6,389 nucleotides of DNA from an uncultured Sutterella sp. Lineage in GTDB: Bacteria > Pseudomonadota > Gammaproteobacteria > Burkholderiales > Burkholderiaceae_F. Where the stretch lies: NCBI GenBank assembly GCA_900553105.1, contig USCE01000076.1, forward strand, positions 1 through 6,389, given 5' to 3'. The translations under genes and the position numbers were made by a program. Below, piece after piece: positions 5,303-6,389 of the stretch. Every line of letters starts with the position of its first letter. Position 1 is the first letter of the stretch. A model generated the notes under the pieces. That model was not told the DNA's origin. It made no database searches and saw nothing but the letters and a program-made list of their open reading frames with translations.

Positions 5303-6389
5303 TTACATGTCAATTGCTGACAAAGGCTTTCTAAGTTCGGCGCGAACGTTGTCCATGCCAGAGTAAAAGGCTTTCATCATCACCAGCCCTAAGAACTTAC
5401 CTGCATCCGTGACGATGAGATTGTCAGGATTGGCAGGATTTTCTTTGATGGCCCCGGCTAATTTCAACCCAAGCATTTCTTTGAAGAGGGCGCGATCGAG
5501 TTCAACGCCGTGAACGTCTCGGAAGTATTTACGAGAAAGTCGTGCGGCGAAAAGACCGAGTAGGAGACGATATTGCAAAATGGAGTGTTTGTTGAAACGT
5601 TTGCGTCGTTCTACGCCCATCTTACCCTGAGCAATACGCTCGTTATAGCGGCGCAGACTAAAAGTATTCACGTAAAGTGAGTCGCCTAGGAAACTGAAGG
5701 CGCCTGAGCCTAGACCTAAATATTCATCGTGATCGACTACGTACTCATCAAAGCCTTCATCGTTGGATCGGCCGAAGGTCCATGAGGTCAATTGGTTATA
5801 GTTTTTGCCCAACGTGTCAAGAATAATGCGGTATTGTGCGGCAAGATCAGCGCTCGGAGCGGCGATGTTGTTGCGGACACTGGCCTTCGTTTGTGTTGTG
5901 ACCATCAATGGATAGGTGGTGATCTGACGCGGGTTCAATTTCATGAGCAAGTCAACGTCACGTTGCAACACTTTTTCGTTTTGGCCGCGGAAACCGAAGA
6001 TCATATCCACATTAATAATGGGGAAAAGTTCTTGAGCAGCTTGGATGCGTTCAAAGATTTGCGCTCCGCTACCGAATTTCTCATAGCGTTCGGTCATGCG
6101 CAAAATGTTGTCGTCAAAACTTTGAACGCCAATCGACATGCGGTCAACCAATCCCTTGAGATCCTTGAAAGAAGGACTGGCCAAATGGGCAGGGTCGGTT
6201 TCACAAGAGACTTCTTTCATCGAGGGAAAGAGCTTACGAGCCAGTTCAATCGTTTTAATGAGTTCATCTTCGAGCACTGTTGTGGTACCGCCTCCGATGT
6301 ACATCGAAGTGAAGTCATAGCCCATGTCACGCGCCATCTGCATCTCTTTGCGAAGAGAAACAAAATACTCGCGAGCTTTGTACTCTTTA
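5303..6389 (-). CDS. HemN/HemW-like radical SAM protein, N-terminus outside the window
   Basis: The frame stays open to the right edge, so 361 C-terminal residues are visible. Family features are YIGGGTTT (30-37 of the visible part, matching GGGTP), SIGVQSFDD (85-93), INVDMIFGFRGQ (125-136), EYLGLGSGAFSFLGD (222-236, matching the family's YLGLGxGAHSF) and a C-terminal HemN-type domain ending near GMDNVR (344-349). The CxxxCxxC cluster motif should lie upstream of the window, before KEYKAREYF. The annotation is oxygen-independent coproporphyrinogen III oxidase-like or HemW-like. It departs from standard HemW in GGGTTT for GGGTPS, CETDP for EANP, and Phe for the His of GAHSF, so the substrate is uncertain. 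Possible roles are heme insertion, heme metabolism (the local cytochrome b needs heme), or an undescribed reaction. An internal ATG at 6343 is unlikely to be the start because coding similarity continues upstream of it. Confidence 0.85.
   Translation of the reverse strand, partial: KEYKAREYFVSLRKEMQMARDMGYDFTSMYIGGGTTTVLEDELIKTIELARKLFPSMKEVSCETDPAHLASPSFKDLKGLVDRMSIGVQSFDDNILRMTERYEKFGSGAQIFERIQAAQELFPIINVDMIFGFRGQNEKVLQRDVDLLMKLNPRQITTYPLMVTTQTKASVRNNIAAPSADLAAQYRIILDTLGKNYNQLTSWTFGRSNDEGFDEYVVDHDEYLGLGSGAFSFLGDSLYVNTFSLRRYNERIAQGKMGVERRKRFNKHSILQYRLLLGLFAARLSRKYFRDVHGVELDRALFKEMLGLKLAGAIKENPANPDNLIVTDAGKFLGLVMMKAFYSGMDNVRAELRKPLSAIDM

Noticed and set aside
5303..5330. TTGACA at the end of the HemN-like gene as the hydA -35 box
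   Set aside because: No acceptable -10 hexamer lies 16-18 bases downstream (TCCATT is the best), and it falls in the Ile-Asp-Met codons at the gene's end.

Overview
This window carries a maturase-linked periplasmic [FeFe] hydrogenase locus, with every confident gene on the minus strand. Reading in the direction of transcription (right to left), it holds: the 3' part of a HemN/HemW-like radical SAM gene (5303 to the right edge); a ~230-bp intergenic leader; hydA (catalytic large subunit, 3716-5071); hydB (Tat-signal small subunit, 3354-3698); an FdnI-type four-helix cytochrome b (2689-3354); an intrinsic terminator-like hairpin; hydF (maturation GTPase/scaffold, 1354-2595); hydE (maturation radical SAM enzyme, 232-1347); and a second hairpin at 186-210. 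At the far left, bases 1-62 may be the start of another minus-strand gene behind a plausible promoter.

The host looks like a Gram-negative anaerobe or facultative anaerobe. The evidence is the split large/small [FeFe] hydrogenase with a twin-arginine signal on the small subunit (the Desulfovibrio arrangement) and the cytochrome b partner placed directly after hydB, as I recall for the Shewanella hydA-hydB-fdhC cluster. A proteobacterium is likely. A gut betaproteobacterium such as Sutterellaceae is possible, but the genus cannot be fixed from the sequence alone.

How the parts fit together: HydE and HydF, with HydG, build and deliver the 2Fe subcluster of the H-cluster to apo-HydA in the cytoplasm. 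HydA has no signal peptide of its own and would be exported folded, together with HydB, by the Tat system. The cytochrome b has four membrane helices and four candidate heme histidines, and would link HydA's two ferredoxin-type clusters to the quinone pool, making a membrane-bound periplasmic hydrogenase. hydA-hydB-cytochrome b are tightly packed (17-nt gap, then a 1-nt TAATG overlap), and hydF-hydE are separated by 6 nt. The two blocks are divided by the hairpin.

Most notable points: hydG is absent although hydE and hydF are present; a strong terminator-like hairpin sits only about 20 nt before the hydF start; the L2 H-cluster motif of HydA reads TPC instead of the usual MPC; there is no dedicated iron-sulfur transfer subunit between HydA and cytochrome b; and the hydA leader contains several inverted and direct repeats. 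I see no mobile element, CRISPR array, tRNA or rRNA. Nothing here is clearly a wholly new system; the interest lies in the variant hydrogenase architecture.
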